From Microthyrium microscopicum (taxonomy: Eukaryota > Ascomycota > Dothideomycetes > Microthyriales > Microthyriaceae), in contig MU004240.1 in NCBI GenBank assembly GCA_010405405.1, positions 1,146,882 through 1,210,881 of the forward strand: 64,000 nucleotides of DNA. The letters are read 5' to 3'. The notes beneath the pieces were generated by a model that was not told where the DNA came from, searched no databases, and saw only the letters and a program-made list of their open reading frames with translations. Positions 45,872 to 56,749 of the stretch are shown here, piece after piece (within the stretch, counting starts at the first letter, position 1; every line of letters begins with the position of its first letter). The position numbers and the translations under genes were made by a program.

Positions 45872-47176
45872 ATGTCCGTTTCCTTCCAATTGTTGCATAA
45901 CCTTCCAGCTGAGCTTAGACTCATGACTTTTCGATATCTACTGGTTTCTGCGTCAGAGCAAATACATACTCTGACTTATGTAGACGCCGTAACTCCACTG
46001 GTATCCAGCGCGTTCATAACTCTCTGTAACAGGTACCTCTCGTACACTGTTCCCTGAGATCCTGGCCACATGTCGCCAATTCTACGACGAAGTAAAGCAT
46101 ATCCTATACGACAACCGCTTCTTGCTTCCGCGAGATCCGCTCTTCTCTTATCTTCCAAATGGTCAATCGCTGAGTACTGAGCCTTACAAGATGCTGGATG
46201 CAAACACTATATCTCACATTACCCATCTTGTCTTTGATTACGATCTAGTGGCCAAGACTTTTGTTGTTGGGCCTGGACCTTGGGTTACGGCGGAGCACCT
46301 GAAAATGAAACGGAAACGACTATCTGACCTCTTTGTTGGTGATACTGCAGTAACATGTATTGTAGCACTCAAGACGCTATCAGCGCCAACGCACCGGAAA
46401 GCAAGCTGGCCTGCGCCTAGCTATGGTTGGCGCAATTCGATAAAAGCATTTCAAGAGCGACGCCCTCCGCTAAAGAAAATAGAGTACTGGTTTCATCCAC
46501 CTCTGAATGAGTTGAACCCAGTGCCAATGAGAGGAAATCCAGATGATACCACTCCATGGGAGCGCTCAGCAAAAAAGATTTTGGGAGCATATGACGCGTG
46601 GCTGGGTCAACCATACCAAGGTACGGAACTGATCATGGCAACGGACAGAATCTAGGGGTAAATCCTCAGCAACAGTCATCGCAGCTGAACGCAGTCCTAC
46701 CTGCAGTCCAAGATGGAGATGACATCGCAGCTCGGCCGTTGAAAGTGGGTTTCGACGCAGAGAATGGATGTATATTCCACGCAGATTCAAAGTGGCCACT
46801 GCCTTTGAAATTTACACTACATCAACATCGCGTGCGGATGGTTCGTGAATGGCTTTCGCACAAACCTATTGCTAGCAATTTGAAGTACAATAGTTCTGGT
46901 TCTGGTTATTTTCAGCCAGTTGACTCTCAGTGGGCCGATGGTGCGGATGAGCTAGATTACTGGGACTACTCTTTCCAGACACGTACACGCTTTCAGCACC
47001 GTTCACAAGTACGAGTGCATATGACTTTGGTCTCAACGCCATCTACTCATGCCTTGTGTCAGATCGTAGGAGATTGGGGTCACATGTCACGCATGGAGGC
47101 ATTGGAGTTAGCAAAACCGGGAAAGAAAGATTTCTATTGGAATTGTCAGTCGACAGTGTGGCTTTACTGCCATTAG
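45872..47176 (+). CDS. F-box-like / DUF7730-type protein, copy B (possible frame break near 46001-46058)
   Basis: Exons: 45872-46000, 46059-46620, 46695-47176. Seen: MSVSFQLLHNLPAELRLMTF with YLLVSASEQIHTL, like copy A; ILATCRQFYDEVKHILYDNR (resident region); ERRPPLKKIEYWF; HQHRVRMVREWLS; and IVGDWGHMSRMEALELAKPG at the C terminus. The last intron (46621-46694, GTACGG...AACGCAG, phase 1) is sound. The first junction is not: the only phase-consistent intron ends in GAG, an unusual acceptor, and removes TLFPE, which matches the residues expected just before ILATC. The alternative is a frameshift around 46016-46030. So this copy may be a decaying paralogue of copy A. Confidence 0.6.
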
Positions 47177-47405
47177 CACTGTTTGGGGTCATATGCAGGT
47201 ATCAGGTGACAACTTTGTGGCTATTTTGCCATTGGAGGTTCAATGTCTGTCACGGAGGTGTTGTTGACCGGTGATAGTCAGCCCTGGTGTTAACTGTGGG
47301 CGGAATGACTATTGGATTGTCATGGTGATATTGAGAAACGGGATTGCAGCTTGCTGCTTTGCAGTATAGTGTCTATCTTGGGTGTGCTATGTGCTGGAGT
47401 GCTTA
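47177..47405. other. Short intergenic region
   Basis: 3' flank of the second F-box-like gene up to the MITE. Nothing recognised. Confidence 0.4.
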
Positions 47406-47641
47406 CGCCCGTTTGCGAAAAGTGATGATCACTGACCCTCCCCCTTATATCACTTTTTATACAGACGTCTACCAATCACAGGCTTGATAAACTATTTGAA
47501 GTTCGGTATCATCGATTTAGCGTCCCAGATAACTACATTCCCTTAGCTATTTAGGTTGTGATTGGTTAGAACGCTGCGGTTTTCATGAACACCAACATAC
47601 AGAGGGGTGTCTAGGTGCTCATCACTTTTCGCAAACAGGTG
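47406..47641. mobile_element. MITE of a second type, TA-flanked, 236 bp
   Basis: Terminal inverted repeats of about 27 bp: left CGCCCGTTTGCGAAAAGTGA, right (from the other strand) CACCTGTTTGCGAAAAGTGA, continuing TGA.CAC, with only three mismatches. The dinucleotide TA stands at both outer borders (47404-47405 and 47642-47643), the target duplication of Tc1/mariner and pogo/Fot-type elements. No coding capacity. It is unrelated by sequence to the other MITE pair. Only one copy is seen in the window. Confidence 0.8.
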
Positions 47642-48212
47642 TAATTGTTTAGTTTTAGCACTGAGAGTCTAAGGGACGATACAACTGAGTGATAGAGGGA
47701 GCAACAATATATCCATCCAATGTTGAAAGTCGCTTCAGTCAATCTCGCCATATGCGTCAACAGAGTAGCTTTGCCTTGCCATTTTCGTCGTGTGGGAGCA
47801 TGCACTTCTTCATCGAATTTCATTCATAAATTGACAGCATATGTAACTATTCCACTACCTCTCCGTGATTGCCATTAATCATTCCTAAAAATTCTACTGT
47901 TGGTTGCGATAGCGCTACTTTGAAGGTTGCAGAAACGAAGCCAGCCTTGTTCGCTAAACATAATGTTCAGCCTGATGGATTGAAGCGTGGCGAGGCTGCA
48001 CCGCAACCGATCGATCGGAATTGCTCTCGGCCCGACCTTCCCCACCAAAGCCATCTTGACCACCACCAAACTTGGACGTAACTTTCCCACTCCTCCGTTT
48101 CCATACCATTCTTCGCCTTCTCGACTGACTCATCTCCTCGACCGTGCCTCTACTTAAACCGCCAACAAACTCAACATCTCACCAAGCTCTTGACCCAATA
48201 CCATCGCCCCAC
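47642..48212. other. Intergenic region upstream of eIF3g
   Basis: 570 bases with CT-rich leader just before the eIF3g start. In-frame ATG at 48144 exists but the conserved N terminus begins at 48213. Confidence 0.5.
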
Positions 48213-49133
48213 ATGTCGAAAGCACAAACTACCCAAGGTCGAACTGACTGGGCCGAGGACGACGACGACGATGCCATTACCCTCCCACCCACGCAAATCA
48301 ATAAGAATAAGGATGGAACTGAAACGATAATCTCGTATCGTCTCGATGATCAAGGACGTAAAGTCAAGACAACTCGCAGAATAAAGAAAGTTACCGTACG
48401 ACATACAGTTAACCCCCGCGTTGCCGAACGAAAACAATGGGCAAAATTCGGTGTAGAGGTAAACAAACCGAAGGGCCCTACCGCAGATACCACGAGCGTA
48501 GGTGAAGATATTGCGCTCAAGCTTAGCATGAACTACAAGGCCGCTCAACAAGAAGAAAAGAGCGCGATCGAGCAAAAGAAGGTGTCGCTAAAGGAAACCA
48601 AGATCAAGTGTCGTATCTGCAGTGGCGAACATTGGACATCAAAGTGCCCATACAAAGACACCATGGCACCTGAGGGCGAGCCGGCTCCAGGTGTAGCGGA
48701 TGACGAAGGCTCACAAAACGAAGGAGTTGGTGGACTCGGACAAGGTGGTTCAAGTTATGTCCCACCTCATCTTCGTGGAAAAGCTGGTGTTACTGGCGAG
48801 CGCATGGGTGGTGGAAAATACGATCGCGATGATCTGGCGACGCTGAGAGTTACGAACGTCAGCGAATTTGCGGAGGAAGGCGAGCTCAGAGAAATCTTTG
48901 GTCGGTTTGGTCATGTTACTCGCGTGTTCCTGGCAAAAGACCGAGATACTGGTCGCGCAAAGGGCTTTGCTTTCATCAGTTACTCGGATCGGGCTGAAGC
49001 TCAACGGGCTTGCGACAAGATGGATGGCTGTAAGTTCTTTTCGAATATTGTCTCGAAACTATTTGCTAACTTCAACACAGTTGGTTATCATCACTTGATC
49101 CTTAAGGTGGAATTCGCAAAGAAGTCGACATAG
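48213..49133 (+). CDS. TIF35: Translation initiation factor eIF3 subunit g
   Basis: Two exons, 48213-49029 and 49081-49133, 51-nt intron, 289 residues. eIF3g is part of the eIF3 complex on the 40S subunit and helps scanning and reinitiation. Seen: [20 protein letters not shown] start; [20 protein letters not shown]; a CX2CX3HX4C zinc knuckle (C133, C136, H140, C145, in [15 protein letters not shown]); [11 protein letters not shown]; and a C-terminal RRM with [20 protein letters not shown] (RNP2 region), [20 protein letters not shown] (RNP1) and [15 protein letters not shown] joined over the intron. The intron length is a multiple of three and lacks a stop, so retention leaves the frame open and inserts 17 residues in the RRM. 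ATG 48213 matches the family start better than 48144. Confidence 0.95.
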   Translation: MSKAQTTQGRTDWAEDDDDDAITLPPTQINKNKDGTETIISYRLDDQGRKVKTTRRIKKVTVRHTVNPRVAERKQWAKFGVEVNKPKGPTADTTSVGEDIALKLSMNYKAAQQEEKSAIEQKKVSLKETKIKCRICSGEHWTSKCPYKDTMAPEGEPAPGVADDEGSQNEGVGGLGQGGSSYVPPHLRGKAGVTGERMGGGKYDRDDLATLRVTNVSEFAEEGELREIFGRFGHVTRVFLAKDRDTGRAKGFAFISYSDRAEAQRACDKMDGCKFFSNIVSKLFANFNTVGYHHLILKVEFAKKST

Positions 49134-49791
49134 TATAGAACTGATCAGAGGACAAAAACTGGAGGTGATGACTCGCTTGAGCATCAACGGAACACTGCCT
49201 GTCACTGGAAGGAAGGTCGAGGGGTCTATGACCTTGTTATGAATAATTTATGGGCATCATTGCCGTTGCTATACTTTCTCCAGAAGCTGATACTCGTCAC
49301 TTTTACTTCTTTGATTTCATTTTCAGGCCTTTGTTCTTCTATACCAAAGCTCCTTCTGCTCTTATTATAAATTAGGTGTTGCGACTTTGAGTGTAGGCTT
49401 TGTATGCATATGCAATTTCAAAGAGGAAAATAAAAAGGGGTGGGATGAACCTCGGAGGAGCTTGAGTCTGAGCTTCTTTTTTGGCTTCGTCAGCCCCCCG
49501 TCGTTTGGTGTTCGTTTCCAACTTTAGACGAATCCAGATCATATCTCTTTTAACTGCGCCACCAACAAATACGACTCCCTTCTCGACTCAGCTCTTGTCA
49601 GCTCTGCTTCTCTGAATACTTGTTCATTATATCTTTGTTTCCCTGCATTTTTCGGCGTCTTCTTACCGTTCCCATTACCTCCGACTATCCGCCCAGGCGT
49701 TCCGAGCCACTGTTTCAGTGCTTATAGCCTCAACTCGGCCGATATGCGACTATAGAAGCACAGCGAAAACCGCCCAACGAAACGTACAATC
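49134..49791. other. Intergenic region upstream of AKR1
   Basis: 660 bases; the last 280 are CT-rich and probably transcribed 5' leader of AKR1. No gene seen. Confidence 0.5.
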
Positions 49792-52166
49792 ATGTCTCGA
49801 GCACATACACCTCGCCCAGATGCCGCTAATGGCTCGAGTGGCTCTGGAGAAAATGACGAAGAACATGTTGAAATGCATGAAATGATGACCGGCAAACCAA
49901 AACTGGCGATTGAGGAGGATATTATGCAGCTCGCGCGGCTGGGAGAAATCAAAGCCATACAAGACCTGTTCGCATCCAAAAAGTTCACCGCAAAATATGC
50001 CGATGAGCAAGGAATCACTCCTCTCCATGTAAGGAGTTGCGCCGCCTCAAAGTTTATGAAAGTCTAACATGAGACAGTGGGCAGCAATCAATAATCATTA
50101 CGCACTATGCCACTTTTTGATTCAGGCTGGAGCTGAAGTCAACGCAAAGGGAGGAGATGCAATGGCTACCCCCGTTTTGTGGGCAGCAAAGAAATGTCAC
50201 TACTACGTCGTTGACCTCTTACTTAAGAATGGGGCCGATCCTCTCCTCACCGATGACCAAGGCTTCAATCTGCTTCATTCTGCAACTCTTGACGGCAATG
50301 TCTTTCAAATCGTCCTCCTCCTACACCAAGATATACCTGTTGATGTGGCAGATGCTCAAGGTCATACAAGTCTGATGTGGGCGGCATATAAAGGCTTCGG
50401 AAACTGCATCGACCTCCTTCTCCGCTGGGGCGCAAACGTTTATGCTCGCGATAACCAGGGCTTTACTGCATTACATTGGGCGCTTGTTAAAGGAGCACAA
50501 CACGGCATATTCAAACTCGTCGAGTATGGATCCGACAGATTTGCTGAAAACAACGAACACAAGACACCCGCAATAACAGCCAAAGAAATGAATTCTGTCA
50601 AGCCATGGCTGGCGGCGCTCAAAGAATGTGGTTACAACCCAGACGGTAGTCCACAAAACTTTCCACTTTCATCTGTCGTAAAAGACAAGAAAGCTTTTTA
50701 CTGGAGGTTATATTTCCTCTGGCCTTTTTTCAACTTGTTTGTCATGTTTTATCTTATTAGCGTATTCCCCATTTATATTGGCCTTCCGGTAGGCGTTGGC
50801 GCTGGCGTTGGTCTGAATATGGTGGCACACAAAGCCTTGAAATGGGCTCCAACGGATATGAAAGGAATTCAGAAAACTGTAAGTCGGTGCGTGTCCTTAG
50901 TATCTCAACTGCTAATTGTTGCAAGCCGTTCATCTCAGGCGTTTTTGCTGGTACTTTATTCTGGATAGGCGCTCTTTGGCTAACAAGAGTTATGCCACGT
51001 AAGTCCTACTTAATATGCTAATAATACGATACTGACTATTATAGAAACGTTCAAAGAGGCTCCAAGTCTCAATTTCTTGTTTGGTGCCTTCTTTGGTCTA
51101 TGTACATACTTTTACTTCAAGACCATGGTAGACAACCCAGGCTTTATTCCCAAAGGAAGCAGTATGAGCCAACAAAAAGCTGCGATTGATGAACTTCTCG
51201 AATCTCGACAGTTTGATGAAGAGCACTTTTGTACAACTTGTATGATACGCCGACCATTGAGAAGCAAACATTGCAAGCGATGCAATAGATGCGTCGCAAA
51301 GCATGATCAGTACGTTTAATTATCCTTTACAAAAGATACGCGTCTAATATGAAATTTCTAGCCACTGCCCTTGGGTAGACAACTGCGTTGGTGTCAATAA
51401 TCACCGACACTTTCTGCTGTACATATTCTCATGTGCACTCGGTATCCTATATTGGGATTGGCTTGCCTGGACATGTGAGTTGCCTGACATTGTACTTTAA
51501 GATGACGCTAATTGTGTAGATTTCACTGTACTTCCCAAACCGCTGGAAGCCAAATGCACTTTCTTGAATGATGAACTCTGTGCAACATACAACTCCGATC
51601 CATTCACTGTCATCCTCACCATTTGGGCTACTCTGCAACTTGTTTGGGTTTCTATGCTTCTCATTGTTCAACTGCTTCAAATCGCCCGAGGATTGACTAC
51701 TTATGAAGCCATGGCACCCAAACATGCTTCCCACTCGCCAATGGGACAATCTGCAATGTCATTTGTCACCACTGGAGACCCATCCTTATCTTCTGCTCAG
51801 ATCAGCGCAACAGACCGGGGCCCAGATCCAGCAGTGCCTCCTGCAAATGCTACCAATGCTCATAATCATGCTCATCATGGTGGACTGCTCGACACTTGGA
51901 AGAGACTTTTGGGTATCGACACATTCGTCGCAGTCGCTTTACATGGCCGTGGCTCACCAGAAGCATCGCGGCAGATCAACCGAAATCCCTTTTCAAAAGG
52001 TTGCTTTACGAATTGCGCCGACTTTTGGCAAGATGATACTCCTTACTTTGGCAGCCGAGAGTCTGGACAAGCGAAATTAGGAGGCGAAAGAGTGGATTAT
52101 AGCGCCATGTACGATCTTCCTGCAGGGCCAGGTTATATGGCAGTAGGCACAGATGACGATGTATAG
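49792..52166 (+). CDS. AKR1: Ankyrin-repeat DHHC palmitoyltransferase Akr1
   Basis: Six exons: 49792-50028, 50078-50878, 50926-50998, 51045-51309, 51362-51474, 51520-52166; introns 45-52 nt; 711 residues. Akr1 is a Golgi/endosomal membrane protein S-acyltransferase for soluble substrates such as casein kinases. Seen: six or so ankyrin repeats (about residues 45-260), e.g. [60 protein letters not shown]; membrane segments [54 protein letters not shown] with [20 protein letters not shown]; catalytic DHHC at residues 458-461 in [14 protein letters not shown], with the first His codon split by an intron; later segments [20 protein letters not shown] and [22 protein letters not shown]-like [15 protein letters not shown]. 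Convergent with the GH3 gene, stop codons 35 bases apart. Confidence 0.96.
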
Positions 52167-52201
52167 ATATGGTGATGAATATTAGTTTCGAGTCCTGATC
52201 A

Positions 52202-54722
52202 TTATACCATTGTCAAGATCTCTTTGGTCCTGATATCCTTGGAACTTGCTCCTATCGATATTCTAAACTCGCCTGGCTCAACGACATACTTCATTCGAAC
52301 ATTCCAGAGCCCAAGATCGGCTACCTTCAGTGACAGTTTCACCTCGATTGATTGTCCAGCTTTGATGAATACCTTTTCGAAACCCTTGAGTTGAATGTTT
52401 GGTACTGCAACGCTTGCTATTAGATCTTCGACGTACAGCTGCACCACCTCCGCACCATCTCTCGACCCAGTGTTTTTGATAGTGACTGAGACTGTGATTG
52501 TATCCTTGACGGTTGCGGTTTTACTTGACAGTCTCAATCCGGAATATGTGAAATTGCTGTATGACTTTCCATATCCAAATTCATATAGCGCTTCAGGAGT
52601 ATTGTCGACATATTGATAGCCGAACTGAACAGAGCCATCTGCCTTGACTTCTCCCGACTTGGCCAGTCTACCAGAATTCAAGTAGTCATAAAATATAGGT
52701 GTGGTTCCAACATCGTGTGGAATGCTGACAGATAGTTTGCCACTGGGGTTTACCTTTCCATAGAGAACATCAGCGAGAGCATTTCCACCCTCTTCAGAAG
52801 GATAGAATTGTTGTATCAATCCAGCTGCCTTCTTCGATATCCATGGTTCAGTGACTGGTTTACCAGATGAGAAGACCACAATAGTTGGCTTTCCAGTATC
52901 GATGATTGCTTTGACCAACGATCCCATGGCTCCGAAGAGTTTCAGCGACGATATATCGACATGTTCGCCTGTCGTAGCATTACCACCGCTCCATAATTCT
53001 GTTTGGTCTCGCGACCAAGTTCCTACAACCACAACTGAAATATCTGCGGACTTTGCTGCTTGAACTGCTTCGGGAAATCCGGACTCATCGTTCGACCAGC
53101 GTTCACAGCCTTTGGCGTATGTGATCTTTCCGGTGGATGCTGCTTTGATACCATCTAGGGGTGTGACGCCATGCCACTGAGCACCTTCAATAACATAATC
53201 GCCATACTAAACCAGTCAGTCATGGTCAATGGTTGCAAATGTATTGCTTACGTTCATATACCCATGTGCCATGGGCCCAATAACCGCAACATTTGCATCG
53301 CTCTTCAACGGCAGCACCCCATTCTTGTTCTCCAACAACACCAAACTCTCAGCATCCAACTCCCGCGCCAACTTCAGCGCCTCCTCCGTCCGAATCGCCT
53401 TCCCAATCTCCTCAACTTCCGCACCCACAAACGGCCTCTCAAACAACCCACTCTTAAACTTCGACCAAAGCACCCTCTCCACCGCCCGATCCACAATCCC
53501 CTCATCCAACTCCCCCCTCTCCACCATCCTCGGAATCTCCTCATAGCTAAAACTCCCACCCCCCATCTCCACATCAGTCCCCGCCTCCAGCGCCAGCCTA
53601 ACCACCGCCTGTTTATCAATCGGTTTCTCACGACACATCTTAAACACCGCACACAGTCGATCCGTCGCGCCCGCATCGCTAATAACATACCCCTCATATC
53701 CCCACTCTTCTCTCAACACACCCGTCAACAACGCCTCGTCCGCAACCGCCGGCACACCATCATACGCATGATACGCGCCCATAACCGAATGCGCACCCGC
53801 ATCAATAATAGCACGCTTAAACGGCGGTAACCACGTCGTTCGTCTCTCGCGCTCACCGCCATGCACGGGACCCGTATTGAGACCTTGTTCCGGCGCAGAG
53901 AAGGCAGCGAAGTGTTTGACTTGGGCGCTGACGTTGCCGGATTGGAGACCGACGACGTAGGCATGTGCTATTTCGCCTGTTAAAAACTGTTCCCTTGATT
54001 AGTGTCCCCCTTTTACAGGAATTCAGATGGGAATGACTTACCCCATCTTCGCCATAAGTTTCCTCAACCCGCCCATACCTAAGTTCCCTCGCCAAATCCG
54101 CCAACGGCGCAAACAGCATATTGACACCAACGGCACGCGCCTCGTCCGCAATGACCCTCGCCATCCTTTTCACGAGATCTACGTTCCAGCTACATGCGTG
54201 GGCGATTGGGGAGTTGAATATCGTCGCATTTAACGCTAAGAAGCCGTGTATTGCTTCCGTCTGCACAAACGCCGGTATACCTAACCTCGTCTCATGCACC
54301 AAGTAGTTTTGCCCAGCTTTGATGCCTGCGGAAAGTTTGGCGACGGGGAGAGGGTAGCCGACGTAGAATTGGGATGCGCGGGGACCGAGAGCGTTGGGGA
54401 GGGCGGATGTGTTGAGAGTACCGGTTTTGGGATCCATCCAAGTATCTAGGCCGGACTGCAGGAGTTGGGACGTTTTTTCTGGGGGCTATTAGTGCTTGAA
54501 GAGAAGAGAGAGGAAGGGAGGGGAGGTACCTTGGATTGTCATGCGGCGTAGGAGATCGGATATGCGTGCTTCGATGGGTGCGGATGGGTTCTTGTAGAGG
54601 GCTGTAGGTGGAATGGCATCTTTGGAGTTGGTGGAGTTTATGGATGTGGTTTGATTCCATGGTTTGGCGAATGTGTTGCTGGCGCAGAGGGCCGCGAGGA
54701 AGAAGGTCGGCCAGCCAGCCAT
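52202..54722 (-). CDS. Secreted glycoside hydrolase family 3 (beta-glucosidase/beta-xylosidase type)
   Basis: Four exons: 54530-54722, 54042-54478, 53252-53986, 52202-53206; introns 45-55 nt; 789 residues. Seen: signal peptide MAGWPTFFLAALCASNTFA; RRMTIQEKTSQLLQSGLDTW (start of the GH3 N domain, joined over intron 1); QTEAIHGFLALNATIFNSPI; RVEETYGEDG-FLTGEIAHAY (intron 2); QVKHFAAFSAPEQGLNTGPV; nucleophile Asp at about 314 in GYVISDAGATD; C domain with ESLVLLENKNGVLPLKSDAN and VVVVGTWSRDQTELW; GGNALADVLYGKVNPSGKLS; C-terminal fibronectin III-like domain with EVVQLYVEDLIASV and LKGFEKVFIKAGQ. Family members degrade beta-linked plant or fungal glucans or xylans; substrate cannot be fixed from sequence. 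Codon use in exon 3 is strongly C-ending, the middle exons differ from the 5' and 3' parts. Confidence 0.93.
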
Positions 54723-55154
54723 GGTGGTAAGCTGGTGAGAAAACCTTGGATGGTGTTGAAAGAGGCCATTGGAATATGGTTTTATTTTTGAGTAGTCGGA
54801 ATTATTTTCTAGTGCAATCTATGATCTTGGTAAAGTTAATTGCTTTAAAGAGTTGTTCGTGTTATAGAGAGATGTTAGTGTGTAAGAGTGATCCAAGCGG
54901 TATATAGCGATATGAGCTACCCTAGATGATATATTAATAGTAAACAGTCCTTTTCGAATGAATGTAGTTTTGAATCAGTAGATGCATTTGCTACCTACGA
55001 ACAAGCCTGGTTTAATCGATGAAATAGATCTATAATCCAAGATCAGAAGACAAAAACTCCGCCATGCTCAGATGTTGAGCCCGTATTGCCATATGCAAAG
55101 CCCCGTAAAACTCCAAGCCATGACGGATCCATTCTGCCAAGCTACCTCCCAAAT
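54723..55154. other. Promoter region of the GH3 gene
   Basis: 430 bases between the GH3 start codon and the stop of the ubiquitin-conjugating enzyme gene (both minus strand). A/T-rich; no specific site called. Confidence 0.45.
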
Positions 55155-55664
55155 CTATGCCCGGTACTTCTTAGTCCACTCCTTGGCCTTCTTGTCAAAC
55201 TCTACACGGTTTTCCTTGTACTGGGTAGCAATTTCGAGTTCAAGGGGATCGTCGACATTGGGCACGATGAGTAGGCCACGGATGGCTTCTATGACTTGCT
55301 TGCACATGGAAGCGGGCTTCCAGGCATCTGGCTTGAGCATGGCTATACAGACGGAGCCGGTGGCGTCGTTTGTTACGTTACAGTGGTAGATCTTGGTCTT
55401 GAAGGTGACGACGGGAGGTTTGAAGGGGTAATCGTCTGGGAGCACGAAGTTGACCTTGAAGCGGCCGCCCTAGTTGTTGATTAGAATTGTAAAGAGTTGG
55501 AGGAGCGGGATGCTTACGGCATAGGGAGAGTTGGCTGGGCCGTCTATGAGGACGTTCCACTCTTTGAAGTTGGCTTCATCGACGAGGGAGACTTTGCAGC
55601 CTGGTGGAGGATTGGTGCTGCAGTCGCTGAATTCTTTCAGTACACGCTTATTAGGGGCGGCCAT
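55155..55664 (-). CDS. Ubiquitin-conjugating enzyme E2 with HCN in place of HPN
   Basis: Two exons, 55518-55664 and 55155-55469, 48-nt intron, 153 residues, a single UBC fold without extensions (class I E2). Seen: MAAPNKRVLKEFSDCSTNPP, then EWNVLIDGPANSPYA-GGRFKVNFVLPDDYPF (intron after Ala), PPVVTFKTKIYHCNVTND, catalytic Cys90 in GSVCIAML, KPDAWKPASMCKQVIEAIRG, VDDPLELEIATQYKENRVEF and C-terminal EWTKKYRA. The overall plan is of the UBE2D/UBE2E group, but residues 78-80 read HCN where nearly all E2s have HPN, and the loop before Cys90 (NVTNDATGSV) is one or two residues longer than usual. ATG 55664 chosen because upstream frame residues do not belong to the fold. Confidence 0.9.
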
Positions 55665-56749
55665 ATTGGTGGTTATGCTTGTGTGTATTGTTGGGCAGAG
55701 AGGAAGATGTTCGGGCAGCAAAGAATCAGGATGGTGAGGAAGAAGAGGGTGTTTTATAAGTAGTAGATTATATAGAGTGAAGCAGCAGTGGTGGCTGACT
55801 ACCTAGAAGATCAGTGTCGTGGATGGGTGTTGGACGAGACCTTGGTGATCTATGCCTAGCACTGCCTGGTTGGTACATATGGCGGGGGCGTTACAGTTGT
55901 ACCAGTAGCTCGTGTGACTCCTTGGTTGGTTACAGCTACAAGTCTTTACATCTCAGACATCTTTCTTCGACTATTGAAACTACTTCGATATCACTCCCAA
56001 GAACGTGATGTTCTGTCTTCACAACAATCAAATTGTCTGACAAGGAAGATGCTATGAGCCTATGACAGAGTTGTTTCAGAAACTCCCCGCCATGTGGATT
56101 ATTCACAAAAGTCAGCCACTCCAAGCCTCCAACGACTTGTACAGCTCTACTTCTTTCTCTTTTCTTGTTTATTCTCCCACCTCTGGTTATCAGGCATGAG
56201 CACATACAATCCAACGCCCTTCTGCTTCACTCTTTCTCCCGCATGGAAGTCATTGGCAAGACGTGGAATCACACAGAATTCAGTAAGCTTTCCAATTGAC
56301 ACTGGACAGCAGCAACTCCAGGATACCCCACGGCTTTTGGGCGCACGCAGACGCGACCAGTCACCAATCAAATGCCCAATGAGGAGGCTGTTGCTCTGAC
56401 AGGGCGCGCCAAAGCCGCTTGAGAAGTTGAGCCCTGCATCAGCACAGCCTTGTTGAGGAGTCTATGCCCAATCTAGACATGGAAAACAAGGCAGAGGCCT
56501 GTCCCCCAGAAATCCCACTTGCGACTCGCGAGGTACCCGCTGTGCGCCTGGCTACTTAAGAGCGGCCTCCCCTTCCCTCTCTTCCGCTCTTCAGAGTCGA
56601 CCGAAACTTTCAAGTTGAGTATATTGCTTCCGCCTTTGTTGGTGCAGCATATCTTAGCTTCCGGAACTCCAGCCTCGCGCCCTCTGCGTACTAACCTCTC
56701 AATCAATCATTCTTCTCGTCGCTCGTTTCTTGCTCCAGCAACCGTCAAT
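55665..56749. other. Divergent intergenic region
   Basis: 1.1 kb between the E2 gene (minus) and the BTB gene (plus). The frame of the BTB gene is open back to an ATG at 56519, but the 77 extra residues look like translated leader. No other feature. Confidence 0.5.
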
